A stretch of DNA of 64,000 bases from Clostridia bacterium. GTDB lineage: Bacteria; Bacillota; Clostridia; Christensenellales; Aristaeellaceae. The position numbers and the translations under genes are program-made. Below, piece after piece: positions 52,333 to 61,100 of the stretch. The notes under the pieces were generated by a model. It saw only the letters and a program-made list of their open reading frames with translations. It searched no databases and was not told the origin of the DNA. How positions within the stretch are numbered: position 1 is the first letter of the stretch; each line of letters starts with the position of its first letter. Location of the stretch: assembly GCA_017936375.1 (NCBI GenBank), contig JAGBFR010000059.1:1-64000 (forward strand), in the 5' to 3' direction.

Positions 52333-52426
52333 CCGGAGCCTGCCGCGCCCAGTGGGCGAAATAGGCAGGCGGAGCGTCGGGAACCGCAAGGAGCGGTGGT
52401 ACACCGCGACTATGCGGGCTCCCCGG
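52333..52426 (-). mobile_element. 94-bp mini-element D inserted within a repeat C copy
   Basis: The segment begins CCGGAGCC and ends GGGCTCCCCGG, imperfect terminal inverted repeats. Removing it joins CAGCTTGGG to TCGGGCGGGTGGGG, which restores the continuous repeat C sequence seen at 62146-62212 and 56446-56530. A second copy lies inverted at 62248-62336. It encodes nothing and would need a transposase from elsewhere. Confidence 0.7.
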
Positions 52427-52990
52427 ATCGGGCGGGTGGGGCCTGACAAGGCCGTAACCCAGCCTAACCTATGACCAGACTGTTTAGAATCACGCAGCTG
52501 CAGCGCCCGCAGGCTCCTTTCGTCTGCCTTCGGCAGCCACCTCCCTCCCGGAGGGAGGTTCGTCGCGTACAGCTTTTACAAACATGCGTAACCCTGTTGC
52601 GGCAAGGCGCGAAAGATTGCGTGTGGGGCCTGACAGAGCAGCCTGCGCAGCAGGTCGGAACCCCTGTCGCGCTGCGGCGCGGGACCTCATCCGTCATGCC
52701 TTCGGCATGACACCTTCCCCATAGGGGAAGGACCTTTTGTCATCAGGGAAACCGCAAATCCAAGGCATCAGCATGGTACGCTCTGCCGGCCATACGACCT
52801 TCCCCTATGGGGAAGGTGCCGAGCAGCGCGAGGCGGATGAGGTCCCCGCCCGCAGGCGGATCGTCATCCATGCGTGAGGAAGCTGTCAGGCAGCAGAACC
52901 CACGCAAATCAGCCAAAGCCGGTCATAAGACGGACAGGGCAGTCGACTCTGCTGGTCCCCACCCTCCCGCCCAAGCAGCTGCGCGCATCG
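52427..52990. repeat. Mosaic of repeats C, B, C, A, A-inverted and C-inverted
   Basis: In order: right half of interrupted repeat C (to about 52465); family B unit 52500-52570 (hairpin CTGCCTTCGGCAG); partial repeat C 52587-52665; family A unit 52670-52740 (hairpin CATGCCTTCGGCATG); about 55 bp of unique sequence; reversed family A unit 52797-52861; reversed partial repeat C 52945-52990 running up to the trmD stop. No gene, RNA or promoter is evident here. Confidence 0.75.
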
Positions 52991-52995
52991 GCGGG

Positions 52996-53775
52996 TTATT
53001 CCTCCTGCGGCGCTTCCTGCGCCGCATCCTCCTCGCGGATGCGATCAAAGACCGCGTCCACGACCTTCTTCTGATGCCTTGTGAACTTGCGCCCCTTGAG
53101 CCACGCATGCGCCATCTCCGGGCGGCGGCGCAGGGTGATATAGAGCGACTCGGAAATCTGCCAGTCCTCGATGTGCGCGTGGTTGCCGTTTAATAGCGGC
53201 TCGGGGACGGTCAGCCCCTCAAAGTCGCGCGGGCGGGTATACTGCGGATACTCGAGCAGACCGGAGGAAAAGCTCTCCGTCTGCGCGCTCTCCTCGCAGC
53301 CGAGCACACCCGGGATGAGCCGCGCCACGCAGTCCACCAGCACCATCGCGCCCAATTCGCCGCCGGTCAGCACATAGTCGCCGATGGAAATCTCCTCGTC
53401 GATGCACAGATCCAGCGCGCGCTGGTCGACGCCCTCGTAATGGCCGCACAGCAGGATCAGCTCCTCTTCCTTCGCCAGCTCCTCGGCCATCTGCTGGGTG
53501 AGCGTCCTGCCGCGCGGGGAGAGATAGATCCGCTTACCGGAAAAATGCTCCCCCTGCACATCGCGGATGGCGTCCACAATCGGCTGGGCGAGCATCACCA
53601 TGCCGGCTCCGCCGCCGTAGGGCGCGTCGTCGGTGTTATGGTGCTTGTTTTTGGAATAGCTCCGGATATCCACCTCGCGGATGTCGATCAGGCCGGCCTT
53701 CTGCGCGCGGCCGAGGATGCTCTCATGCAGCGGGGTGAACATCTCGGGGAATATCGTCAGGATCGTGATCTTCAT
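52996..53775 (-). CDS. trmD: tRNA (guanine37-N1)-methyltransferase
   Basis: 259 residues with the full SPOUT-family TrmD pattern: MKITILTIFPEMFTPLHESILGRAQ, KNKHHNTDDAPYGGGAGMVMLAQP, LILLCGHYEGVDQRALDLCIDEEISIGDYVLTGGELGAMVLVD, and YTRPRDFEGLTVPEPLLNGNHAHI. It methylates G37 next to the anticodon and prevents frameshifting. Normally it lies in an rpsP-rimM-trmD-rplS operon. Here it instead ends a minus-strand operon headed by a DNA methyltransferase and a protein of unknown function, with which its start overlaps by ATGA. Confidence 0.96.
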   Translation of the reverse strand: MKITILTIFPEMFTPLHESILGRAQKAGLIDIREVDIRSYSKNKHHNTDDAPYGGGAGMVMLAQPIVDAIRDVQGEHFSGKRIYLSPRGRTLTQQMAEELAKEEELILLCGHYEGVDQRALDLCIDEEISIGDYVLTGGELGAMVLVDCVARLIPGVLGCEESAQTESFSSGLLEYPQYTRPRDFEGLTVPEPLLNGNHAHIEDWQISESLYITLRRRPEMAHAWLKGRKFTRHQKKVVDAVFDRIREEDAAQEAPQEE

Positions 53776-54413
53776 TCGGTATCCTTCCCGTCCTCCTCCT
53801 GCGCCGCCTGCGCGCCCTCTGCGGGCGCATCCTGCGGCAGGAGGGTCATGCGCTGGCGCTCCATCTCCTCAAGGGCGGCGTACATCTTTTCCTCATGCGT
53901 GCCGATCTCAAGGATCTCGATTTCGCGCAGGGTGATCGTCTCCTCCTCGGCCTCCCTGCCGAAGAAGTCGAACAGGCGCAGCTTCATGCGCAGGCCGTTG
54001 GCCTCCATGACGCGGCCGGTGATCATCTCGTCGCCCATGATGACGCTGACGATCTCATTTCGCTCCCGGCAGGCGAGCAGCACGCTCAAAAGCAGGTCGG
54101 TATCCTCCGCCGGGGCGTCGGTGAAGAAGCAGCGGTGGTACTCCTTATGATAGGCCATGAGCATGCCCAGGCGCTGCTCATACTCCTCGCCGGAGAGCAC
54201 CTGGAAGACGTCGCTGTTGCGGCGCACGCGCCAGCCGTCAATCTGCCCCCACGGGGTCAGATCGCAGGAGAGCACGTGCTGCCCATCCACAGCCTCGACA
54301 AACCCGGCGGAAAAGCCCTCCGGGTCGCGCGGATCGGTGTACAGGGACGCGAGCGCGCCCTGCGCGGCCAGAATCCGCAGCAGGTAAACCATATATCCAT
54401 TCGTTGCCGGCAT
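53772..54413 (-). CDS. Unknown protein with an internally duplicated ~41-residue module
   Basis: 213 residues from the ATG with AGGAG upstream, one base after the methyltransferase stop and overlapping trmD by 4 bp. Two segments align without gaps over 41 residues: SAGFVEAVDGQHVLSCDLTP... (about 33-73) and ITGRVMEANGLRMKLRLFDF... (about 128-168), sharing G-x-V at positions 3-5, a glycine at 10 and an aromatic-aromatic/Pro-Trp then Gly at 20-22. The strand-turn pattern is like Sm/LSm or other small beta-barrels. The C terminus is a charged, disordered tail. No signal peptide or membrane span. Given the place between a DNA methyltransferase and trmD, a nucleic-acid role is possible but unproven. 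Confidence 0.7.
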   Translation of the reverse strand: MPATNGYMVYLLRILAAQGALASLYTDPRDPEGFSAGFVEAVDGQHVLSCDLTPWGQIDGWRVRRNSDVFQVLSGEEYEQRLGMLMAYHKEYHRCFFTDAPAEDTDLLLSVLLACRERNEIVSVIMGDEMITGRVMEANGLRMKLRLFDFFGREAEEETITLREIEILEIGTHEEKMYAALEEMERQRMTLLPQDAPAEGAQAAQEEDGKDTE

Positions 54414-54414
54414 G

Positions 54415-55686
54415 TCAATATCTCCTTCTGGGCAGGTAGAAGCGCCTGTTGCCCCAGATATCCACAATCATGATGCAGGGCTCGCCCGCGCAGACAGGCA
54501 TCTCCACCATCGTCTGCAGCTGCGGGGTCGCCGCCGAGCGCACGGAGCGCGCGCAGGAGCGGAAGACATCGCCCTGAACAAAGCCCGCGGCCCACTGATC
54601 CACCGCATCCAGCCCGGAAAGCCCCGCCTCGCGCGCGGCCTCCGACTCATAGCGCATCAGATGCACGGTGTAGGACGTGATCGCGGGGAAGACCTCGGCC
54701 TCGACCTCGCAGTCATCCGGCGCGCACGGGGCCTCGACCTCATAGCCAAAGTCCGTCTCCTTGCCGCCGGGCGTCTGCCACAGGCGCTTGCCCGTGACGG
54801 CGAGAGCCATGGGGCTCTGATCGACGCAGAGGAAGCGGCGGCCCAGCTTTGCGGCGGTCGCGGCGGTCGTGCCGCTGCCGGAGAAGAGGTCGCAGACCAG
54901 ATCGCCCTCCTGTGTGGAGCAGCGGATGATGCGCTCGAGCAGCTTCTCCGGCTTCTGGTTGTCATAGCCGGTGCGCTCGGGGTCCTTCTGCTGCAGATGG
55001 CTGATGTCGTCCCACACGTCGCCCGGGTAGACCGGGTCGTCGTCGTAATACCTGTACTCCTTGCCCGCGGAGACGATGGAGCGATAGGCTCGGCCGTCCT
55101 CGTCGACGGAGCGCTTCATGTGGTTGATCCTCGACTCCGCGCGGGAGGAGATCGGCACGCTCTTCAGGTCAAAATAGTACGAGCGGGACTTCGCATAGAA
55201 CAGAATCACGTCGTGCTTGCGCGGGAAATACGTGCGCGCGCGCCCGCCGGTCTGATAGCTCCAGATGATCTCATTGAGGAAATTGCTCTCGCCGAAGATC
55301 TCGTCCATCAGCAGGCGCATATGCGCGTGCATGCGCGAATCGATGTGCAGGAAGATCGTGCCCTCGCGCGCGAGCAGCTCATGCGCCAATTCCAGCGTGC
55401 TGCGCATCATGGCCATATACGCCTCGCGGTCGGGCCAGCGGTCGTCATAGGCGGGGATGGGCAGCGTCGGCGAGCCGGTGCGGTAGCCCTTCTCCCCGAT
55501 GCGCACACGCATGTCAAAGCGCTTGCCGGTGTTGAAGGGCGGGTCCAGATAGACCATCTGCACCTTGCCGGCAAAGCGCTCGAGCAGCTCCTGCCCGCAG
55601 GCAGGCATCGAGCCCTGAATGAGCGTGCCCATGCTCTCCCGGGTAAAATGGCGCTCCGCAGCGCAGGCAATATACGTCGCAGACAT
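54415..55686 (-). CDS. Solitary DNA methyltransferase (beta-class, N6-adenine or N4-cytosine)
   Basis: 423 residues with GGAGG before the ATG. Motif IV MVYLDPPFNTGKRFD near residue 46 comes before the SAM-binding block LVCDLFSGSGTTAATAAKLGRRFLCVD near 265, the order of beta-class type III-like methyltransferases. In between are LAREGTIFLHIDSRMHAHMRLLMDEIFG and IIWSYQTGGRARTYFPRKHDVILFY, typical of the class. A C-terminal 120-residue extension is not part of the standard domain. No restriction or specificity gene is nearby, so it is an orphan enzyme that may regulate transcription or replication. It heads an operon with the unknown protein and trmD. Confidence 0.88.
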   Translation of the reverse strand: MSATYIACAAERHFTRESMGTLIQGSMPACGQELLERFAGKVQMVYLDPPFNTGKRFDMRVRIGEKGYRTGSPTLPIPAYDDRWPDREAYMAMMRSTLELAHELLAREGTIFLHIDSRMHAHMRLLMDEIFGESNFLNEIIWSYQTGGRARTYFPRKHDVILFYAKSRSYYFDLKSVPISSRAESRINHMKRSVDEDGRAYRSIVSAGKEYRYYDDDPVYPGDVWDDISHLQQKDPERTGYDNQKPEKLLERIIRCSTQEGDLVCDLFSGSGTTAATAAKLGRRFLCVDQSPMALAVTGKRLWQTPGGKETDFGYEVEAPCAPDDCEVEAEVFPAITSYTVHLMRYESEAAREAGLSGLDAVDQWAAGFVQGDVFRSCARSVRSAATPQLQTMVEMPVCAGEPCIMIVDIWGNRRFYLPRRRY

Positions 55687-55779
55687 CGTCGTCCCTCCAT
55701 CCCCCGCCGGCTATGCCGGTCGGCGCTTCTGATTTCCTTTGTATTCAACGGGAAAACCTTACACCTTCCCTGATTGTAT

Positions 55780-55808
55780 ATTATATCGTTTTTGGACGCG
55801 ATTGACAA
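55780..55808 (-). promoter_or_regulatory. Sigma-A promoter of the methyltransferase-trmD operon
   Basis: The minus strand has TTGTCA at 55808-55803, a 17-bp spacer and TATAAT at 55785-55780. Its -35 overlaps, on the opposite strand, the -35 of the divergent promoter. Confidence 0.8.
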
Positions 55809-55830
55809 GGGGAGGCGGGGCTGTTATCAT
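55802..55830 (+). promoter_or_regulatory. Sigma-A promoter of the Cys-cluster protein gene
   Basis: TTGACA at 55802-55807, a 17-bp spacer and TATCAT at 55825-55830. Five of its six -35 bases are shared with the minus-strand promoter, so only one polymerase should bind at a time. Confidence 0.8.
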
Positions 55831-55864
55831 GAATGAAACAACATGTATCCGGGAGGAAACCATC

Positions 55865-56347
55865 ATGTCATCGCTTGATTCCGTGCTCGCCGCCCGCGCG
55901 CTGCTCACATCCCTCACGCCGCTGAAGACCGACTGCGGCCGCCTCTGCGAAGGCGCATGCTGCCATGGGGACGACGCGACCGGCATGCTCCTCTTCCCCG
56001 GGGAGGCCGCGCTCTACGAGGGCTGCGATTTTGCCAAAGTGATCCCGGCGGAATTTGACCTCGCCGGGGAGCGCGCGCAGCTGCTCGTCTGCGGCGGGCA
56101 CTGCGAGAGGGACAACCGCCCGCTGGCCTGCCGGCTTTTCCCGCTGTACCTCAAGTTCCTGAGGAGCGGCAGGACGAAGGTCAAGATGGACCCGCGCGCA
56201 GCCGCCGTCTGCCCGCTGACGGACTACGGCGTGGAGGCGCTGGACAGCGCGTTTGTGGACGCCGCGCGGCAGGCGTATGATACGCTGCTCGGCGATGAAA
56301 CGTGCGCGAGGTATCTCAAGGAGCTGGATGAGGCGTTTTCGCTGTAA
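55865..56347 (+). CDS. YkgJ-type cysteine-cluster protein
   Basis: 160 residues from the ATG that follows GGAGG by eight bases; earlier in-frame ATGs fall inside the promoter. The N-terminal cluster DCGRLCEGACCHGDDATGMLLFPGE and later CGGHCERDNRPLACRLFPLYL and AAVCPL contain the cysteines of the CxCC/YkgJ family, thought to bind zinc or an Fe-S cluster. No biochemical role is established. It is divergently transcribed from the methyltransferase operon and followed by a family A repeat whose hairpin plus CTTTT could serve as its terminator. Confidence 0.82.
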   Translation: MSSLDSVLAARALLTSLTPLKTDCGRLCEGACCHGDDATGMLLFPGEAALYEGCDFAKVIPAEFDLAGERAQLLVCGGHCERDNRPLACRLFPLYLKFLRSGRTKVKMDPRAAAVCPLTDYGVEALDSAFVDAARQAYDTLLGDETCARYLKELDEAFSL

Positions 56348-56350
56348 AAA

Positions 56351-56734
56351 TGATCCGCCTGCGGGCGGGGACCTCATCCGTCATTGCCTTCGGCAATGCC
56401 ACCTTCCCCTCACAGGGGAAGGCTTTTGGGGCTGACGCAAACCTCGCAGCCCTGCCGCGGTAAGGCGCGGAAGCAAGTTGGGGGGCGGGTGGGGCCAGCA
56501 AAGTCGTAGCCCGGTTTCGGGGTTACGATCAGCTGCGACTGGGAACCTCATCCGTCTCGCCTCCGGCGAGCCACCTTCCCCTCACAGGGGAAGGCTTTTG
56601 GGGCTAACGCAGACCCGGTTACCCAGCCGCGGGTCACGATCCGCCTGCGGGCGGGGACCTCATCCGTCTCGCCTCCGGCGAGCCACCTTCCCCGTAGGGG
56701 AAGGCTTTGGGAGGAGCAGAGCCCCTCCCCTACA
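56351..56734 (+). repeat. Cluster of repeats A, C, A, A and E
   Basis: Family A units at 56351-56430 (hairpin CATTGCCTTCGGCAATG), 56541-56603 and 56640-56710 (both hairpin CTCGCCTCCGGCGAG); repeat C at 56446-56530 (CCCTGCCGCGGTAAGGCGCGG...GGCGGGTGGGGCC); repeat E at 56709-56734. They fill the 440-bp gap 56348-56787, in which no gene is seen. Confidence 0.8.
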
Positions 56735-56787
56735 GGGGGTACGATCCGCGCTGCGGCGCGGGGAACACATTCAAGGAGGCCACGCCT

Positions 56788-57204
56788 ATGAAAATCACGC
56801 CCACGCTGAACTTCGCCGGCGCATGCCGCGAGGCCATCGCGATGTACGCAGAGGCCTTCGGCGGGCAGATCGCCTGCCTGATCACCTACCGCGAGGCCAA
56901 CGATCCCGCCTATATGCCCCGCCTGACCGAGGCGCAGAAGGATTGGATCTACCACGCGGAACTGATGCTCGGCGAGCAGCGGATCATCATGAGCGACCAC
57001 GCAGATATCGAGTTTGCGACCTGCTATCAGAACTTCCTGACGGTCATGTTTGACACCAAGGAAGAGGTGCAGCAGGCATACGAGGTCATGAAGGACGGCA
57101 GCCAGACCATCTACCCCATGGCGGCCACGCCGTTCAGCGCGTGCCGGGTGGTGTTTGTGGATCGGTTCGGCATCCGCTGGGGGATTATGACGGAGCAGGT
57201 CTGA
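56788..57204 (+). CDS. VOC-family (PhnB/glyoxalase-like) protein
   Basis: 138 residues from the ATG with AAGGAGG upstream. The 3-demethylubiquinone-9 methyltransferase-like PhnB pattern is visible: ITPTLNFAGACREAIAMYAEAFGGQI, IYHAELMLGEQRIIMSDHADIEF and the closing FSACRVVFVDRFGIRWGIMTEQ. Such proteins form small metal-binding vicinal-oxygen-chelate dimers; most have unknown substrates. It sits alone after a block of repeats. A possible antibiotic-binding or glyoxalase role cannot be told from sequence. Confidence 0.85.
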   Translation: MKITPTLNFAGACREAIAMYAEAFGGQIACLITYREANDPAYMPRLTEAQKDWIYHAELMLGEQRIIMSDHADIEFATCYQNFLTVMFDTKEEVQQAYEVMKDGSQTIYPMAATPFSACRVVFVDRFGIRWGIMTEQV

Positions 57205-57322
57205 TGGATGAGCAAAAAGCGGCCTAACGCCTCATACCGGTTAGCCACTTCACAGAAGACTGTGATACACTTGAATTTGATTAACCGTTTACAATACTCA
57301 CCTTTTGCGAGGATGTGAACCT

Positions 57323-58090
57323 ATGGAAAGAATCAAAAACTTAAACCGTTATCAAAAAGGTATTCTTGTTTTAATGATTTCTATGTCACTGATGTTTGCA
57401 GTGATTTATTATATGACAATCTCAAGGGTCGGCTATAGATACAATGATTCAATTCTTGTTCCAACAAAAGAACATGGGAATACCGTATATTCAGGCAGAA
57501 TTCAAGGAGAGCAAGCAGCGTTTATTGTGACGGATGATAATACTGTAGAGTTTCGTTATGGTGAAAAACTCTATGGGCCTTACACAGTAAAAGAAGATGC
57601 TGCCGCCATTCCAGAAAACAATGAAATGAGCAGCAGTATGACTGGAATTGAAATCCGCGAGGGGGATGATATCCTCTTTCGTGGTGGTATAGTGAACTTG
57701 GGCGGCTATAATTGGCTTTATAGTGAAGATGGTATTCCCGATAGCATGATTGATGTTTCTTTTGTGACTAGCGACGGAATAGAGCGGGATGAAAATGGTC
57801 ATCCGATTGATAGAATGGAACCCTCTATTTCAACTATCTATGAACTGACCCAATCCCCCGAATTGACACATAAAGGAGTGGGAATTGGTTGGTTTGCAGC
57901 AGCATTTATCTGTATCCTTAATGCACTATCCATTTTATTTGCAGATGAGCTTTTCCGTTTGAATCTCGCCTTCCAGATTCGCGATGTAAAACATGCCGAG
58001 CCATCCGATTGGGAGATTGCCGGAAGGTATATAGGCTGGACTGCTATTACAATTATGGCATTTGTGCTATTTATAGAGGGATTACAGTAA
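57323..58090 (+). CDS. AT-rich hypothetical membrane protein, probable recent acquisition
   Basis: 255 residues from the ATG of MERIKNLNRYQKGILVLMISMSLMFAVIYYMTISRVGY. One N-terminal span, an extracytoplasmic domain of about 135 residues (VYSGRIQGEQAAFIVTDDNTVEF, TGIEIREGDDILFRGGI), then two C-terminal spans (GWFAAAFICILNALSILFA; TAITIMAFVLFIEG) around FRLNLAFQIRDVKHAEPSDWEIAGRY. The codons use A and T in third positions far more than any neighbour, and the flanking 57205-57322 and 58091-58124 are AT-rich too. I recall near-identical hypothetical proteins in other gut Clostridia but cannot name a function. No integrase or repeat ends are visible around it. Confidence 0.75.
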   Translation: MERIKNLNRYQKGILVLMISMSLMFAVIYYMTISRVGYRYNDSILVPTKEHGNTVYSGRIQGEQAAFIVTDDNTVEFRYGEKLYGPYTVKEDAAAIPENNEMSSSMTGIEIREGDDILFRGGIVNLGGYNWLYSEDGIPDSMIDVSFVTSDGIERDENGHPIDRMEPSISTIYELTQSPELTHKGVGIGWFAAAFICILNALSILFADELFRLNLAFQIRDVKHAEPSDWEIAGRYIGWTAITIMAFVLFIEGLQ

Positions 58091-58124
58091 TACAAATCCC
58101 TAATCGACCATTGATATAAAGAAC

Positions 58125-58180
58125 AAGCGCACACTTGCCAACCCCAGCGGGCGGCAGCAAGTGCGCGCTTTCTTTTGTTT
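58125..58180 (+). terminator. Bidirectional terminator between convergent genes
   Basis: A 14-bp near-perfect stem (AAGCGCACACTTGC / GCAAGTGCGCGCTT) with an 18-nt loop is followed by TCTTTTGTTT on the plus strand. It also lies just past the lipoprotein stop on the minus strand, where GTTCTTT follows. Confidence 0.8.
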
Positions 58181-58185
58181 TACCC

Positions 58186-61100
58186 TCACAGCGTCACCTG
58201 ATGCGTATACCCCGTCGCCGCGCCCAGATAGAGCACGCCGTTCGCGACAGATGCCGTCTCAAACTCGCCGCCGATGAGCAGCGTCGCATTCTCGCCGTTC
58301 ACGTCGCACGCCATGACCCCGCGCGGGGTCAGCTGCAGCACGCGCTCGCCATACACGCCCACCCACGACGCGCCGTCGCGGCGGATGACGGCGGACTGCC
58401 CGTCCGTCACGCGGACGAGATTGCCGCCTGCGCGCACGATCAGCGAGCGGCCGCAGTACGCCGCCTGATCGGCGGAGCCGGCATACAGGCGCACGACATG
58501 TCCATTCTGGATGCCGAAGGAGACCACGCCCTCATCCGTCACGCAGACCAACGCATTGCCCTGCGTATCAAGGGAAAAATCCGCGACATTGGACAGGAGC
58601 TCATTCTCCACGCCGGAGAGGGTGCGCTCGCGCAGAGATGCGTTCGCGTCGAGGTAATACATCTCCCCGTCGTGCAGCAGGAAGCGCAGGATGATGCCCG
58701 CGCGCAGCAGCACCTCGCGGGCGGAGCCGTCCCGATTCATGCGGACGATGCAGTCCTCCCCGCCGTCGGCGGCGACGTAGTAGAGCCGCCCGTTGGTCAG
58801 GTGCAGAAAGCGCGGCACATCCCGCGCGATCATCGACGACGAGGCGCTGGTGAATGCACGCCGGGAGAGCGCGCCGCCCTGCGCTGGATCGGCGAAGTAG
58901 AGATACTCCCTGTCCGAGACGGCGATGCCGCCGCCGGAGACGGAGAGCTGATACGCGCCGTTTAAGCGGTACTCCTCATTCTGCCTCGCGGTGTTATCCG
59001 CTTGAATGCGCGCAGCCTGCGCCGTCACCGCGCCGCTGGCGTAGAGGCGGGACTGCGTGGCGCTGCCTGCCGCGCCGTCGGAGGTCAGGCCGTTGGCCGT
59101 CTGGAACTGGCGCACGGCCTGCTGCGTCGCGCTGTCATACACGCCGCTGACAAACGAGGCGGAGAGGAAGCCCAGCTCCGAGAGCCGGCGCTGCAGGCGG
59201 CGCACCTCGTCGCCCGACATGCCGGCGGAGAGCACCTCCGTGACGGCGACCTGCGTCTCCCCCGCCATGCCCGCCTGACCAAAAGCGCCGGCGGCGCTGG
59301 AGAGATGATCTCCCCAGCGCACGCCGTTTGCATCGATTGCCTCATCGGAATAGATGAGCTTGAGGGACTGCGGGCCCGCCGCGCCGTCGACCTTGAGGTC
59401 ATTCATCGTCTGGAAGGCCTTGGTCGCGTCGACCGTCGGCTGATTGAACTTGCCGGTGACATGGCGCGCCTCCAGATACCCCAGCTCCATGAGCCGCGTC
59501 TGATACTGGCGGACATTCTCGCCCTCGCTCTCCCACTGGATGACCGTCTCCATATCCGGCTTGGGCGTGGACGCCGGCCGGGGCGCGTCCTGCCCATTCT
59601 GGGAGGAGGAGCCGCCGCCGAAGTACCCGGCATAGGTCACCGCCTCGCCGGAATAGAGGATGGAGAGCGTGCCGGGGCCGGCGACGCCGTCCGCGGTGAG
59701 GCCGTTCGCCTCCTGGAAGAGCTTGACCGCGCGCTCCGTGCCGGAGCCGAACTGGCCGTCCGGCTGGGAGGAAAGGAAGCCCATGCTCAGCAGGTACTGC
59801 TGCAGCACGCGCACCTCGTCGCTCTCATCGCCGCGGCGCAGGGTCGTCAGCTTGCCGGCCTGCGGGAGCGGCTCCTCGCCGTTCTGGGATTCATGCACAG
59901 GGGCGGAGACGGCGCTGCCGTCCGTCAGGGCGCGCTGGGTGCCCTTGCCCGCAATGCCGTCCGCCGCGAGGCCATTGGCGCGCTGGAATGCCTTGACCGC
60001 ATCGGTCGTCTCCGCGCTGAAGCGGCCGTCGATGCGCCCGGAATAGTAGCCCAGCTCAAAGAGCTGCGCCTGCAGGATATAGACCGCCTCGCCCGTGTCG
60101 CCCTCGCGCAGGGTGACCGTGCCGGAGGGCGCGGGCGACGGGGTGACTCGGGTCGCCGCCTTGCAGCTGCCGGCGAGCTTGCGCAGCGTCGACGCGCCGG
60201 CCTGGCCGTCCGCGGTCAGGTTATTGTTCTTCTGAAATTCAATGAGTGCGCTTTGCGTCTCATAGCCGAAGACGCCGTCCGCCACGCCGGTCAGATAGCG
60301 CAGCTCGATGAGGCGCTCCTGCAGGGCGTAGACGTCGTTGCCGCTCATGCCGAGGGAAAGGCTGCGCTGCTGCTCCGGGTCCGCCGTGGCGACCGGGGTG
60401 CTGGCATAGCGCGCGGTGGCGGAGAAGAGCTTCTTCTGCGTCTGCTCGCCCGCCTGACCGTCGCCGGAGAGGCCGTTATTGCGCTGGAAGGCCTTGACGG
60501 CGGTGACCGTCGTCTCGCCGTAGATGCCGTCCACGCCGCCGGCGTAATAGCCCAGCTCCGCGAGGCGGCCCTGCAGCTTGCGCACCTCAAGGCCGGACGC
60601 GCCGAGCTTGAGCAGCAGATAGCCCTCGTCCCCGCCCTGCGCGCTGACCATCTTGGCCTGCGCGGCGGAGGAGTAGAGCAGGTCCTGCGTCTGGCGGCCG
60701 GCGATGCCGTCCGCGGCGAGGCCGTTCCTGCTCTGGAATTCGGAGACAGCCGCCTGCGTGCCGACGGCGTAGCGGCCGTCGATCGCGCCCGTATAGTAGC
60801 CCAGCTCAGAGAGCCGCGCCTGCAGGTCGCTCACGTCCGCGCCGGTGGAGCCGATGCGCAGGACGGGATAGCCCGCGTTATAATCCTCGGTGGAGGTGAT
60901 CCAGCTCTGCGCGTCCGGCGGCACGGTCGCCGCGCGGCGCGGGGTGGACGTGGGCAGCGCGCCCTGCGACCAGTCCTCCCACGTGCTCTGGTCGCCCGGC
61001 TGCCAGGGATCCGGCGTGGGCGAGGCCGTCGCCTGCGGGGTCGGCGTGGGCGCATTCGTCGGCAGGGGCTGAACGGTACCAAAGGGCATCACGCCCTCCT

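Noticed and set aside
55739..55864. Longer N terminus for the Cys-cluster protein
   Set aside because: The upstream ATGs fall within or before the predicted -10 box of its promoter.
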